NCBI GenBank assembly: GCA_910579515.1
Contig: CAJTUV010000014.1
Span: 1-64,000, forward strand
Length of the DNA: 64,000 nt
Direction: 5' to 3'
Source of the DNA: an uncultured Hungatella sp.
GTDB taxonomy: Bacteria; Bacillota; Clostridia; Lachnospirales; Lachnospiraceae
Shown here: piece after piece, positions 33,317-40,805 of the stretch
Numbering within the stretch: the stretch's first letter is position 1
Layout of the letters: each line of letters starts with the position of its first letter
Translations under genes and position numbers: made by a program
The notes under the pieces: model-generated
Seen by the model: the letters and a program-made list of their open reading frames with translations, nothing else
What the model was told of the DNA's origin: nothing
The model's database searches: none

Positions 33317-33949
33317 ATGCTGAATTATTTATGGGCGTTTATGATGTTGACGGGTGTTTTGTGGGGCGCTTTTCACGGTACGATGAACCAGGTGACCCAA
33401 GGTGCTTTGAGCGCTGCAGAAGAGGCAGTGAAGCTTTGTATAACAATGTTGGGAATCATGTCGCTGTGGACTGGTATTTTGGAAATAGGACAAAGGGCAG
33501 GATTGGTGGAACAGCTTGCAAAAAAGATGTCGCCGATCCTGCGCTTTTTATTTCCAAATATTCCAGAGGACCATCCGGCCAGATTGTCGATTGCGACGAA
33601 TATGATCGCTAATATATTGGGGCTCGGCTGGGCGGCGACGCCAGCGGGGCTTAAGGCCATGGAGGAACTTTCTAAGCTGGAGGAGGAGAGAGGGAATCCG
33701 GCGTATTTAATTGATAATAAGGGAACAGGAAGAAAATGGGAACGTGTTGCAAGCAATGAAATGTGTACGTTTTTGATATTGAATATTTCTTCCTTGCAGT
33801 TGATACCGGTTAATATGATCGCTTACCGGCTGCAGTATGGGAGCTTGAATCCGGCAGGAATTGTTGCTCCTGCGATTGTGGCAACGTTTGTCAGTACCAT
33901 TGTGGCGGTGGTGTATTGTAAAATGAAGGATAAAAGGCGGAAAGTGTAA
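33317..33949 (+). CDS. spmA: Spore maturation protein A
   Basis: Nucleoside-recognition-domain (Gate) membrane protein needed, with SpmB, for normal spore core dehydration in B. subtilis. Hydrophobic segments and the family motifs ATNMIANILGLGWAATPAGLKAMEEL and ASNEMCTFLILNISSLQLIPVN are visible. ATG 33317 has GGAGAG upstream, giving 210 aa; an in-frame ATG at 33287 lacks a site. Normally followed directly by spmB; here spmB lies 22.8 kb away at 56718. It starts 55 bases after the fab operon with no terminator between. Confidence 0.92.
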   Translation: MLNYLWAFMMLTGVLWGAFHGTMNQVTQGALSAAEEAVKLCITMLGIMSLWTGILEIGQRAGLVEQLAKKMSPILRFLFPNIPEDHPARLSIATNMIANILGLGWAATPAGLKAMEELSKLEEERGNPAYLIDNKGTGRKWERVASNEMCTFLILNISSLQLIPVNMIAYRLQYGSLNPAGIVAPAIVATFVSTIVAVVYCKMKDKRRKV

Positions 33950-33988
33950 ATAATGTATGAAATATTATACATGTTTAAGGTTAGCTAT

Positions 33989-33997
33989 GATATAATC
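33989..33997 (+). promoter_or_regulatory. Extended -10 promoter before the exonuclease gene
   Basis: TGATATAAT, a perfect extended -10 element, 65 bases before the start codon. No clear -35 hexamer is seen. Confidence 0.5.
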
Positions 33998-34062
33998 AAA
34001 TAAAAGAAGTAATTATCCAGAGTTTCAGCACCAGAGGAGAAAGGAACAAAAGAAAAGCAAAA

Positions 34063-34743
34063 ATGAAAGAACAAAAGAGCGGAAATCGCCTTTCAGGATA
34101 CAGGCCGGATTATGTGATGTTTGACTTAGAGACCACAGGATTAAGCCCTGAGATGGATGCGATCATAGAAATATCAGCTATAAAGGTTAAAAAAGGAAAC
34201 GTGGAAGATGAGTTTTCCACTCTGGTAAACCCTCAGCGTAGGATTCCTGCGGCAGCTTCCCGGGTGAATGGAATTACAGATAAGATGGTTGCAGATGCTC
34301 CTGTATTAAAAGAGGTTATAGAGGACTTCCTTTCTTTTATCGGAAGTGAGGTTTTGGTCGGCCATAATATCCACAGCTTTGATATGAAATTTTTAAACCA
34401 TGCCATGGAAGAGATTTATGGAAGAACCTTGGGAAATGATTATATAGACACATTGTTTATGGCTAGAAGCTGCCTAAAAGAATTATCTCATCACCGTTTG
34501 ACGGATCTGGCCGCTTATTTTCATATCAGCACAGAAGGTGCCCATAGAGCGCTAAATGACTGTATGATGAATCAAAAATGCTATGAAGAGATGGGGAAAC
34601 GGATAAAGGAGACAGGCTTCCAGGTTTTGGATACCGAGGTCTGTCCTAAATGTAAAAGTCAGCTGGTGAAACGAAACGGCAGATACGGCCCGTTTTACGG
34701 ATGCAGTAACTATCCCAAATGCAGATATACAAGAAATGTATAA
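34063..34743 (+). CDS. DnaQ-like 3'-5' exonuclease with a C-terminal topoisomerase-type zinc ribbon
   Basis: DEDDh exonuclease of the PolC/DnaQ epsilon family. Motif 1 is FDLETTGLSP (D21, E23), motif 2 HNIHSFDMKFLN, and motif 3 HRALNDCMMN with the H and final Asp. The last 33 residues form a four-cysteine ribbon (C194, C197, C214, C220; ending GCSNYPKC) like those at the C-terminus of bacterial topoisomerase I. This suggests a nuclease that binds single-stranded DNA through its own tail. Length 226 aa. No polymerase gene is adjacent, so a repair or processing role is more likely than proofreading. Confidence 0.88.
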   Translation: MKEQKSGNRLSGYRPDYVMFDLETTGLSPEMDAIIEISAIKVKKGNVEDEFSTLVNPQRRIPAAASRVNGITDKMVADAPVLKEVIEDFLSFIGSEVLVGHNIHSFDMKFLNHAMEEIYGRTLGNDYIDTLFMARSCLKELSHHRLTDLAAYFHISTEGAHRALNDCMMNQKCYEEMGKRIKETGFQVLDTEVCPKCKSQLVKRNGRYGPFYGCSNYPKCRYTRNV

Positions 34744-34751
34744 TCATTTAG

Positions 34752-34802
34752 AAAATCTATTGTGACTGTTCAGTAAACAGTAACAATTTAATTATAGATT
34801 TT
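34752..34802 (+). terminator. Possible terminator after the exonuclease gene
   Basis: AAAATCTAT (34752-34760) can pair with ATAGATTTT (34794-34802), with an internal ACTGTT/AACAGT hairpin between them. The run of T after the 3' arm is short and the stem is AT-rich. Confidence 0.35.
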
Positions 34803-34887
34803 GCTGGTTAATTCGGAAAATCTATGTTATTCTTTTCTAAGGTAAATGAAATATTTCACACAATATTTTTTTTAACAGGAGGCAGAA

Positions 34888-36009
34888 ATGGAAAAATCAA
34901 CCGTTTATTTTACAGATTTTAGATGTCCTGTAGGAACCAGCCAGCTTGACAAATTGAGAAAGCTTTGTATTGCGGCAGGTATTAAGGATATTGATATGGA
35001 AGGGAAATTTGTCGCGATTAAGATGCATTTCGGAGAACTGGGAAATATGGCGTTTCTCCGGCCAAACTATGCGAAGGTAGTAGCAGATCTGTGTAAAGAA
35101 CTGAAAGGGCTTCCTTTTTTAACAGACTGCAATACTCTCTATCCTGGAAGCAGAAAAAATGCGCTGGAGCACTTAGACTGTGCAAATCTCAATGGCTTTA
35201 ATACCATTACGACTGGATGCCAGATTATTATTGGAGATGGACTGCGGGGAACTGACGAGGTAGAGATTCCGGTAGTAAACGGGGAATACTGTGAAACTGC
35301 TTTGATTGGGCGGGCTGTTATGGATGCAGATGTTTTTATCAGTCTGAATCATTTCAAAGGACATGAGTCAACCGGTTTTGGCGGAGCCATTAAAAATATC
35401 GGAATGGGCTGTGGGAGCCGTGCAGGGAAAATGAAACAACATGCCAGCGGAAAACCTGCCATAAAAGAAAACCTGTGCCGTGGATGCCTCCGTTGTGCCA
35501 AAGAATGTGGAAGCGACGCCATTACTTACATAGAACATAAGGCTGTGATTGATTATGATAAGTGCAAAGGCTGCGGCCGCTGTATCGGCGCCTGCAGTTT
35601 TGACGCAGTTTACAATCCCAACGACAGCGCCAATGAACTTCTTGATCGTAAAATGGCGGAGTATGCACAGGCAGTCTGCTATGGGCGTCCCTGTTTTCAT
35701 ATTTCATTGGTACAGGATATAAGCCCTAACTGTGACTGTCATGGAGAGAACGATGCCCCTATTCTTCCAGATATTGGAATGTTTGCAAGCTTTGATCCGG
35801 TTGCATTGGATCAGGCATGTGCGGATGCCTGTCTTAAGGCGAAGCCTATTGAAAACAGCCAGCTTGGAGAGCATCTGGCAGAAGCAGGATGGCATTGTCA
35901 TCATGATCATTTTAAGGATTCCAATCCTAATATTGAGTGGAAGGCAACCCTGGAGCAGGCTGAAAAAGTTGGCCTGGGGACCAGACAGTATGAACTGAAA
36001 AAAATTTGA
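34888..36009 (+). CDS. DUF362 protein with two 4Fe-4S ferredoxin motifs
   Basis: An N-terminal DUF362 domain (about 1-190, with FGELGNMAFLRP and a GFGGAIKNIGMGCGSRAGK segment) is followed by a two-cluster ferredoxin module, C197/C200/C203/C207 and C226/C229/C232/C236. A C-terminal DUF362 tail contains SFDPVALDQACADAC. No signal peptide or membrane helix is seen, so it is probably a cytoplasmic electron-transfer protein. AGGAGG lies 6 bases before the ATG. Length 373 aa. The electron donor and acceptor are unknown, and neighbouring genes give no clue. Confidence 0.88.
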   Translation: MEKSTVYFTDFRCPVGTSQLDKLRKLCIAAGIKDIDMEGKFVAIKMHFGELGNMAFLRPNYAKVVADLCKELKGLPFLTDCNTLYPGSRKNALEHLDCANLNGFNTITTGCQIIIGDGLRGTDEVEIPVVNGEYCETALIGRAVMDADVFISLNHFKGHESTGFGGAIKNIGMGCGSRAGKMKQHASGKPAIKENLCRGCLRCAKECGSDAITYIEHKAVIDYDKCKGCGRCIGACSFDAVYNPNDSANELLDRKMAEYAQAVCYGRPCFHISLVQDISPNCDCHGENDAPILPDIGMFASFDPVALDQACADACLKAKPIENSQLGEHLAEAGWHCHHDHFKDSNPNIEWKATLEQAEKVGLGTRQYELKKI

Positions 36010-36033
36010 TAAAGTTATACCATAAAGGCGTTA

Positions 36034-36062
36034 TTGACTATCTCCAATAAATATATTACATT
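36034..36062 (+). promoter_or_regulatory. Promoter of the AEC transporter gene
   Basis: TTGACT (36034-36039) and TACATT (36057-36062) are 17 bp apart, 28 bases before the start codon. Confidence 0.5.
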
Positions 36063-36090
36063 AATGTAGAAACGAAAGGAGATAGGAAAA

Positions 36091-36990
36091 ATGAGCACAG
36101 AATTGATGAGTCAGATTTTTATGTTATTTGGTCTTATGGCGATTGGATATCTATGTGGCAAAACGAGGATTATGGATGAGACGGCCAATGCAAAATTTTC
36201 AGGATTCCTCCTGAAAGTTTCTCTTCCTGCAACGATTCTGAGTTCCGCTATCAGCCAGAGCTCTATGGACCTTGGTTTGGTGCGCCATGTAACCCTTACT
36301 GCCATAGGTGTTTTTATCCTTCTTCCGATTGTCAGTAAAATACTTGGAAAACTGTTTCATTTGAACGCCACGTATGAGTTAATGTTGAATTACAGCAATT
36401 TAGGGTTTATGGGGCTTCCTATCATTAGCAGTGTATATGGGGAAGAGAGCAGCTTTTTTGTTGCTATTTTTATGATGATATTCAATATTCATATTTTTAC
36501 TTATGGAATCATCAACCTTCAGGGAAAACCGGACAATTTGATCGTTATGCTGAAAAAACTGTGTACTCCGGGGATTATTTCAGCACTGCTGGCCTTTGTG
36601 ATTGTTCTGCTTCATCTGGCTATTCCTGCACCTGTGGCTAAATTGGCAGGAAGTCTGGGCTCTGTCACGATCCCTCTGGCCATGATTATTATTGGGTCCC
36701 AGCTGGCATATGTACAATTTCGTGAGGTGCTTACGAAACCGTCGCTGTATTTTATGTCACTGCTCAAGCTGGTAGTATATCCGGTGATTGTTTATCTGGC
36801 TCTTCGGCTTGTGATTGGGCCGGGAATGGTTACAGAAATATCAACCATTCTTATGGGACTTCCGGTTGCGGCCAATGTGACTATGATTTGCTCGGAATAT
36901 GACGGCGATGTCGCTCTGGCTGCACAGGGGACATGCGTATCCACGTTGTTTTCCCTTTTGACGATTCCCATTATGCTGTCTGTTATTTAA
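36091..36990 (+). CDS. AEC family transporter (auxin efflux carrier-like)
   Basis: Integral membrane protein of 299 aa with about ten hydrophobic segments. It has the AEC features LMAIGYLCGKTRIMDE at the N-terminus and a NYSNLGFMGLPIISSVYG segment with the conserved Asn-Gly-Pro helix break. The C-terminus has LPVAANVTMICSEYDGDVALAAQG. Bacterial family members include malate and other carboxylate permeases. GAAAGGAGAT precedes the ATG. It is the last gene before the cobalamin riboswitch. The substrate cannot be predicted. Confidence 0.9.
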   Translation: MSTELMSQIFMLFGLMAIGYLCGKTRIMDETANAKFSGFLLKVSLPATILSSAISQSSMDLGLVRHVTLTAIGVFILLPIVSKILGKLFHLNATYELMLNYSNLGFMGLPIISSVYGEESSFFVAIFMMIFNIHIFTYGIINLQGKPDNLIVMLKKLCTPGIISALLAFVIVLLHLAIPAPVAKLAGSLGSVTIPLAMIIIGSQLAYVQFREVLTKPSLYFMSLLKLVVYPVIVYLALRLVIGPGMVTEISTILMGLPVAANVTMICSEYDGDVALAAQGTCVSTLFSLLTIPIMLSVI

Positions 36991-37004
36991 CACGGTTTCG
37001 CTTA

Positions 37005-37032
37005 TTGACAAGAAAGAAAATTATGATATACT
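37005..37032 (+). promoter_or_regulatory. Promoter of the cobalamin operon
   Basis: A perfect TTGACA (37005-37010) is followed after 16 bp by TATACT (37027-37032), itself part of an extended -10 (TGATATACT). Transcription should start near 37039, just before the riboswitch. Confidence 0.8.
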
Positions 37033-37052
37033 TTGTACAACTGAATAGGTAA

Positions 37053-37241
37053 CATACAGGTGTCAAAACAATGCAAGTATAATCGTATTGTTTTGGTGAA
37101 AAGGGAAACAGGTGCAAATCCTGTACGAACTCGTCACCGTAATTAGGGAGCAGAAGTCGATATATCACTGGGAAACTGGGAAGATGGCGGATGCGCAGGT
37201 TACTAAACCACGATCTTTAAGCCGGGAGACCTGCCTGTATG
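37053..37241 (+). promoter_or_regulatory. Cobalamin (AdoCbl) riboswitch
   Basis: The closing stem P1 is visible: CATACAGG (37053-37060) pairs with CCTGTATG (37234-37241). Inside it are a long P2 hairpin (37064-37072 with 37087-37095), the conserved GGTGAAAAGGGAAACAGGTG region, GGTGCAAATCCTGTACG, and the B12 box AAGCCGGGAGACCTGCC at 37219-37235. Placement before B12 transport and synthesis genes agrees. Family knowledge says ligand binding lowers expression; the intrinsic terminator at 37336 suggests transcriptional control. Confidence 0.95.
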
Positions 37242-37335
37242 ATGTACAGAAACGTTTGTTTTAGGCCACGAGTAATTGGCTGTACGTCTTGAAGTTGCAG
37301 GAATATTGTTATTCTGCAGGTTTATTTTGTATAGA

Positions 37336-37376
37336 AATCCTTTACCGTAGTTTTATACGGCAGAGGATTTTTTTTA
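37336..37376 (+). terminator. Riboswitch-associated intrinsic terminator
   Basis: AATCCT (37336-37341) pairs with AGGATT (37364-37369). An inner stem CCGTA/TACGG follows and a run of T ends the structure. It lies about 95 bases after the aptamer and before the first coding sequence, the expected place for an expression platform. Confidence 0.8.
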
Positions 37377-37397
37377 TAGAAAACTAAAGGCGGAAAG

Positions 37398-37502
37398 ATG
37401 AAATTTAGGAACTTTATGTTCAACATAATGCAGAAGCCGTTGACAAAATCGAGAAACGAAATAGCTTCTGTGGATTTTTGTAGAAATGAGGGATTAGGAT
37501 GA
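37398..37502 (+). CDS. Short leader ORF (34 aa) translationally coupled to the B12 importer
   Basis: A 34-codon reading frame starts at an ATG preceded by AAAGGCGGAAAG and ends in a TGA that overlaps the ATG of the next gene (ATGA). The peptide is basic (starts MKFRNFMFNIM) and resembles no family I know. Ribosome binding site, position after the terminator and stop-start overlap argue for real translation, perhaps only as a coupling device. It is too short for composition to decide. Confidence 0.5.
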   Translation: MKFRNFMFNIMQKPLTKSRNEIASVDFCRNEGLG

Positions 37503-38971
37503 AAAAGAATGTGATACTTATGACAATGCTTCTTATATGTGTATTGCTTGGTGGTTGTGGAAATAAAAATGATGCGCAAAAAAACAATGTATCTGAATCA
37601 GACTTGCCAGATGGAATGTATACCATGGAAATCACTTTTGAGGGTGGAAGTGGAAAATCCAAGATTTTATCTCCTGCGACCGTAACCATAACAGACAAAC
37701 AGATGACGGCAACTGTTCAGTGGAACAGTCCCAATTATGATTACATGATTGTAAATGGAGAAAAGCTGTTCCCCATAAACACAGAGGGCGATTCGGTATT
37801 TGAGATTCCTGTCTTGAAATTAGACGAGCCGATGGAGATTATTGGCGATACGGTGGCAATGGGAAATCCTCACGAAATAGAGTATACGATTACTTTTCAT
37901 TCGAATACAGCAGACCAGTACGAAGCGGCAGGAGACGAGCTGGTTTATGAGAGAAGCATGGAATTACAGTATGCCGAGAATTTTACTGTTGATTATTACG
38001 AAGGCGGTTATGTGCTTCTGACGACGACGATGGACAATACACAGCTTTTAGTTGTTCCAGAGGATAAAGAAGCGCCAAAAAATCTGGATGAAAAAGTCAA
38101 AGTTCTGAAACGCCCTGTAAAAGACATTTATCTGGTAGCCTCCTCTGCAATGGACATGTTCAGCGCTCTGGAGGGATTAGACACGATTACTTTTTCTGGG
38201 CAAAAGGAGGATGACTGGTATATTGAATCTGCCAGAGAAGAAATGAGGAAAGGCAATATTCTATATGCAGGAAAATATAATAAGCCAGATTATGAACTGA
38301 TCGTGTCCAATCATTGCACCTTGGCTATCGAAAATATGATGATTTCTCATGCACCTGAAGTAGTAGAAAAACTGGAGAGCTTTGGAATTTCTGTTTTAAC
38401 AGAATATTCTAGTTATGAATCCCATCCGTTGGGCAGAGTGGAGTGGGTAAAATTTTATGGGGCGCTGATTGGAAAAGAAGAACAGGCAGAAGAAATATTT
38501 GCAAAGCAGACGGCTATTTTGGATAAGGTGAGCATGGCTGAAAAAACAGATAAAACGGTTGCGTTTTTCTTTGTTACATCTAATGACATGATCCAGGTGC
38601 GCCAGTCTTCGGACTATGTTCCAAAGATGATAGAGCTTGCAGGCGGAACATATATCTTTGAAAACCTGGGTGATGAGGATACCAAACGCTCTGTCATGAA
38701 TATTCAGATAGAAGAATTTTATTCTGGTGCGAAGGATGCAGACTTTTTAATCTATAACAGTTCTATTGACGGCGGTGTTTCGAATATCAAAGAACTGGTG
38801 GATAGTTGTGGAGTTCTGGAAGATTTTAAAGCCGTGCAGAATGGGAACGTGTGGTGCACAACAAACGACATGTATCAGCAGTCACTGTCCATCGGGTACT
38901 TGATAGAGGATATCTATGCAATGCTTCGCCAAGAAGAAAGGCAGATGCACTATCTTTATCATTTGGACTAA
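37499..38971 (+). CDS. Corrinoid/iron-type ABC transporter substrate-binding lipoprotein with extra N-terminal domain
   Basis: Lipobox LGGC gives a lipidated Cys at residue 20. Residues about 38-140 form a beta-rich domain (ITFEGGSGKSKILSPATVTI, WNSPNYDYM, NPHEIEYTITF) of a type seen before metal or haem binding proteins in some Clostridia; I cannot name it with certainty. Residues about 170-490 are a periplasmic-binding domain of the BtuF/FecB class (DIYLVASSAMDMFSALEGLDTITF, VRQSSDYVPKMIELAGG). Length 490 aa is well above the usual 300-350. Riboswitch control and the adjacent cob genes point to corrinoid as ligand. Confidence 0.85.
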   Translation: MKKNVILMTMLLICVLLGGCGNKNDAQKNNVSESDLPDGMYTMEITFEGGSGKSKILSPATVTITDKQMTATVQWNSPNYDYMIVNGEKLFPINTEGDSVFEIPVLKLDEPMEIIGDTVAMGNPHEIEYTITFHSNTADQYEAAGDELVYERSMELQYAENFTVDYYEGGYVLLTTTMDNTQLLVVPEDKEAPKNLDEKVKVLKRPVKDIYLVASSAMDMFSALEGLDTITFSGQKEDDWYIESAREEMRKGNILYAGKYNKPDYELIVSNHCTLAIENMMISHAPEVVEKLESFGISVLTEYSSYESHPLGRVEWVKFYGALIGKEEQAEEIFAKQTAILDKVSMAEKTDKTVAFFFVTSNDMIQVRQSSDYVPKMIELAGGTYIFENLGDEDTKRSVMNIQIEEFYSGAKDADFLIYNSSIDGGVSNIKELVDSCGVLEDFKAVQNGNVWCTTNDMYQQSLSIGYLIEDIYAMLRQEERQMHYLYHLD

Positions 38972-38997
38972 TTGATTTACAGAAAGGTAAGTCGCTG

Positions 38998-40011
38998 ATG
39001 GATAGTAATAGGGTACGCAGATATCAAATTGCATTTTTTATACTTGCAGCTGGCGTAGTACTGTTTTTGATCCTAAATATCTGCATCGGAAGTGTCAGGA
39101 TTTCGTTGACGGATGTAGTGTGGGCCGCACTGGGACAAAAAAGCAGTGAAACGGCAGACAGGATTTTATGGAATATCCGATTGCCAAGGGCAGCGGCAGT
39201 GCTGATCCTTGGCGGGGCGCTTTCTCTGGCTGGCTATCTTTTACAGACATTTTTCAATAACCCGATTGCAGGTCCCTTTGTTTTGGGAATTTCTTCAGGC
39301 GCCAAAATGACAGTAGCCCTTGTAATGGTGTTCTTCATGGAAAGAGGCACAAGAGTCACTGCAGCGGCAATGATACTTGCAGCATTTGCAGGTGCAATGC
39401 TGTCTATGGGATTTGTATTGGTGACTGCCCGAAGAATGAATCATATGTCAATGCTGATAGTCAGCGGTATTATGATCGGCTATATCTGTTCGGCAATTAC
39501 GGAACTTGTTGTCACTTTTGCCAATGATGCTCAGATTGTCAATCTGCATAACTGGTCCCGTGGAAGTTTTTCAGGAATGACTTGGGAAAATGTGGAACTG
39601 ATGACTGTGGTTGTCTTTTTGACAGTTTTTGCGGTGTTTCTTATGTCAAAGCCATTAAGCGCTTATCAAATGGGAGATGCCTATGCAAAAAACGTGGGAG
39701 TCAATCTTATGCTTTTGCGGGTGTGCATTGTGATTTTTTCCAGTATTTTATCTGCATGTATTGTTGCATTTGCTGGGCCCATATCTTTTGTAGGAATTGC
39801 GGCGCCCCATTTGGTTAAAAAGATATTAAACACAACAGAACCCATTCTGATGATACCTGCATCATTTCTGGGAGGAAGTGTTTTCTGTCTGTTTTGTGAT
39901 TTGCTGGCTCGAACAATGTTTGCGCCTACAGAGCTGAGTATCAGCACCGTAACGGCGATTTTTGGTGCGCCCATAGTGCTTTGGATTTTAATAAAAAGGA
40001 AAAAAACATGA
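38998..40011 (+). CDS. btuC: Corrinoid ABC transporter permease (BtuC/FecCD family)
   Basis: FecCD-family permease of 337 aa with about ten membrane helices. Family segments are IRLPRAAAVLILGGALSLAGYLLQTFFNNPIAGPFVLGISSGA, AGPISFVGIAAPHLVK and APTELSISTVTAIFGAPIVLWIL. ATG 38998 has AAAGG upstream; the long in-frame extension back to 38851 lies inside the lipoprotein gene and is rejected. Its stop overlaps the ATPase start by 4 bases (ATGA). Corrinoid specificity is inferred from context. Confidence 0.9.
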   Translation: MDSNRVRRYQIAFFILAAGVVLFLILNICIGSVRISLTDVVWAALGQKSSETADRILWNIRLPRAAAVLILGGALSLAGYLLQTFFNNPIAGPFVLGISSGAKMTVALVMVFFMERGTRVTAAAMILAAFAGAMLSMGFVLVTARRMNHMSMLIVSGIMIGYICSAITELVVTFANDAQIVNLHNWSRGSFSGMTWENVELMTVVVFLTVFAVFLMSKPLSAYQMGDAYAKNVGVNLMLLRVCIVIFSSILSACIVAFAGPISFVGIAAPHLVKKILNTTEPILMIPASFLGGSVFCLFCDLLARTMFAPTELSISTVTAIFGAPIVLWILIKRKKT

Positions 40012-40796
40012 ACGGCTATTATTTTTCCACAAAAGGAATGTGCGTGGGGTATGGCGGGAAACCACTGATAAAGGAAATAGAAATCGCACTGCCAAAAGGT
40101 GAAATTTTGAGTTTGATTGGTCCAAATGGCGCAGGCAAATCAACTGTGTTAAAGAGCATTGCAGGGCAGCTGACGCTTCTTGGGGGAACCGTAGTTCTCG
40201 AAAATGATAGTTTGGCAAAAATGAGTGCAGATAAGCTGGCTAAAAGGATGGCGGTTTTATTTACAGAAAAAGTGAAAGCAGAGCTGAAAAGCTGTTGGGA
40301 CGTGGTTGCAACAGGACGTTATCCTTATACGGGATGGCTGGGAATCTTGTCAGAAAAGGATAAGCAGATTGTGAATGAAGTGATGGAACTTACCCACATC
40401 ACAGAACTTGGAAAAAAGGAATTTGATAAAATCAGCGACGGTCAGAAGCAGAGAGTTATGCTTGCACGGGCAATGTGCCAGGAACCGGAAATCTTAATAT
40501 TGGATGAGCCAACCTCTTACTTAGACATCCGATACAAGCTGGAATTTTTATCTTTATTACAGGAAATGAGGGAAAAAAGGGATCTTACTGTGATTATGTC
40601 TTTGCATGAGCTGGAGCTTGCAAAGCTCGTTTCTGATAAAATACTCTGCCTGAAAGGGGAATATGCCCAGCGGTACGGTACGCCTCAGGAGATTTTTACA
40701 CAGGATTTTATAGAAAGGCTTTTTGATATCAATGAGGAGCGATTTTGGGGAAATGAAAAACTTCTTTGGTATCTGAAGCAGGTGACAGAAAAGTAG
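40008..40796 (+). CDS. btuD: Corrinoid ABC transporter ATP-binding protein (BtuD/FecE family)
   Basis: ABC ATPase of 262 aa. Walker A GPNGAGKST is at residues 38-46 and Walker B ILILDEPTSYLD follows the signature. The signature reads ISDGQKQR instead of the usual LSGGQ. The switch His is in MSLHELELAK. ATG 40008 is preceded by AAAAAGGAAA and overlaps the permease gene by 4 bases. It completes the importer and is followed by cobQ after 9 bases. Confidence 0.9.
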   Translation: MNGYYFSTKGMCVGYGGKPLIKEIEIALPKGEILSLIGPNGAGKSTVLKSIAGQLTLLGGTVVLENDSLAKMSADKLAKRMAVLFTEKVKAELKSCWDVVATGRYPYTGWLGILSEKDKQIVNEVMELTHITELGKKEFDKISDGQKQRVMLARAMCQEPEILILDEPTSYLDIRYKLEFLSLLQEMREKRDLTVIMSLHELELAKLVSDKILCLKGEYAQRYGTPQEIFTQDFIERLFDINEERFWGNEKLLWYLKQVTEK

Positions 40797-40805
40797 GAGG
40801 CAGCT

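Noticed and set aside
33292..33612. A 106-codon plus-strand frame overlapping spmA
   Set aside because: It lies in another frame of spmA, has no family resemblance, and the SpmA frame contains all conserved motifs.
38851..38997. Longer start for the BtuC-like permease
   Set aside because: The extra 49 codons lie inside the lipoprotein gene in another frame; AAAGG before ATG 38998 and the permease family N-terminus support the later start.
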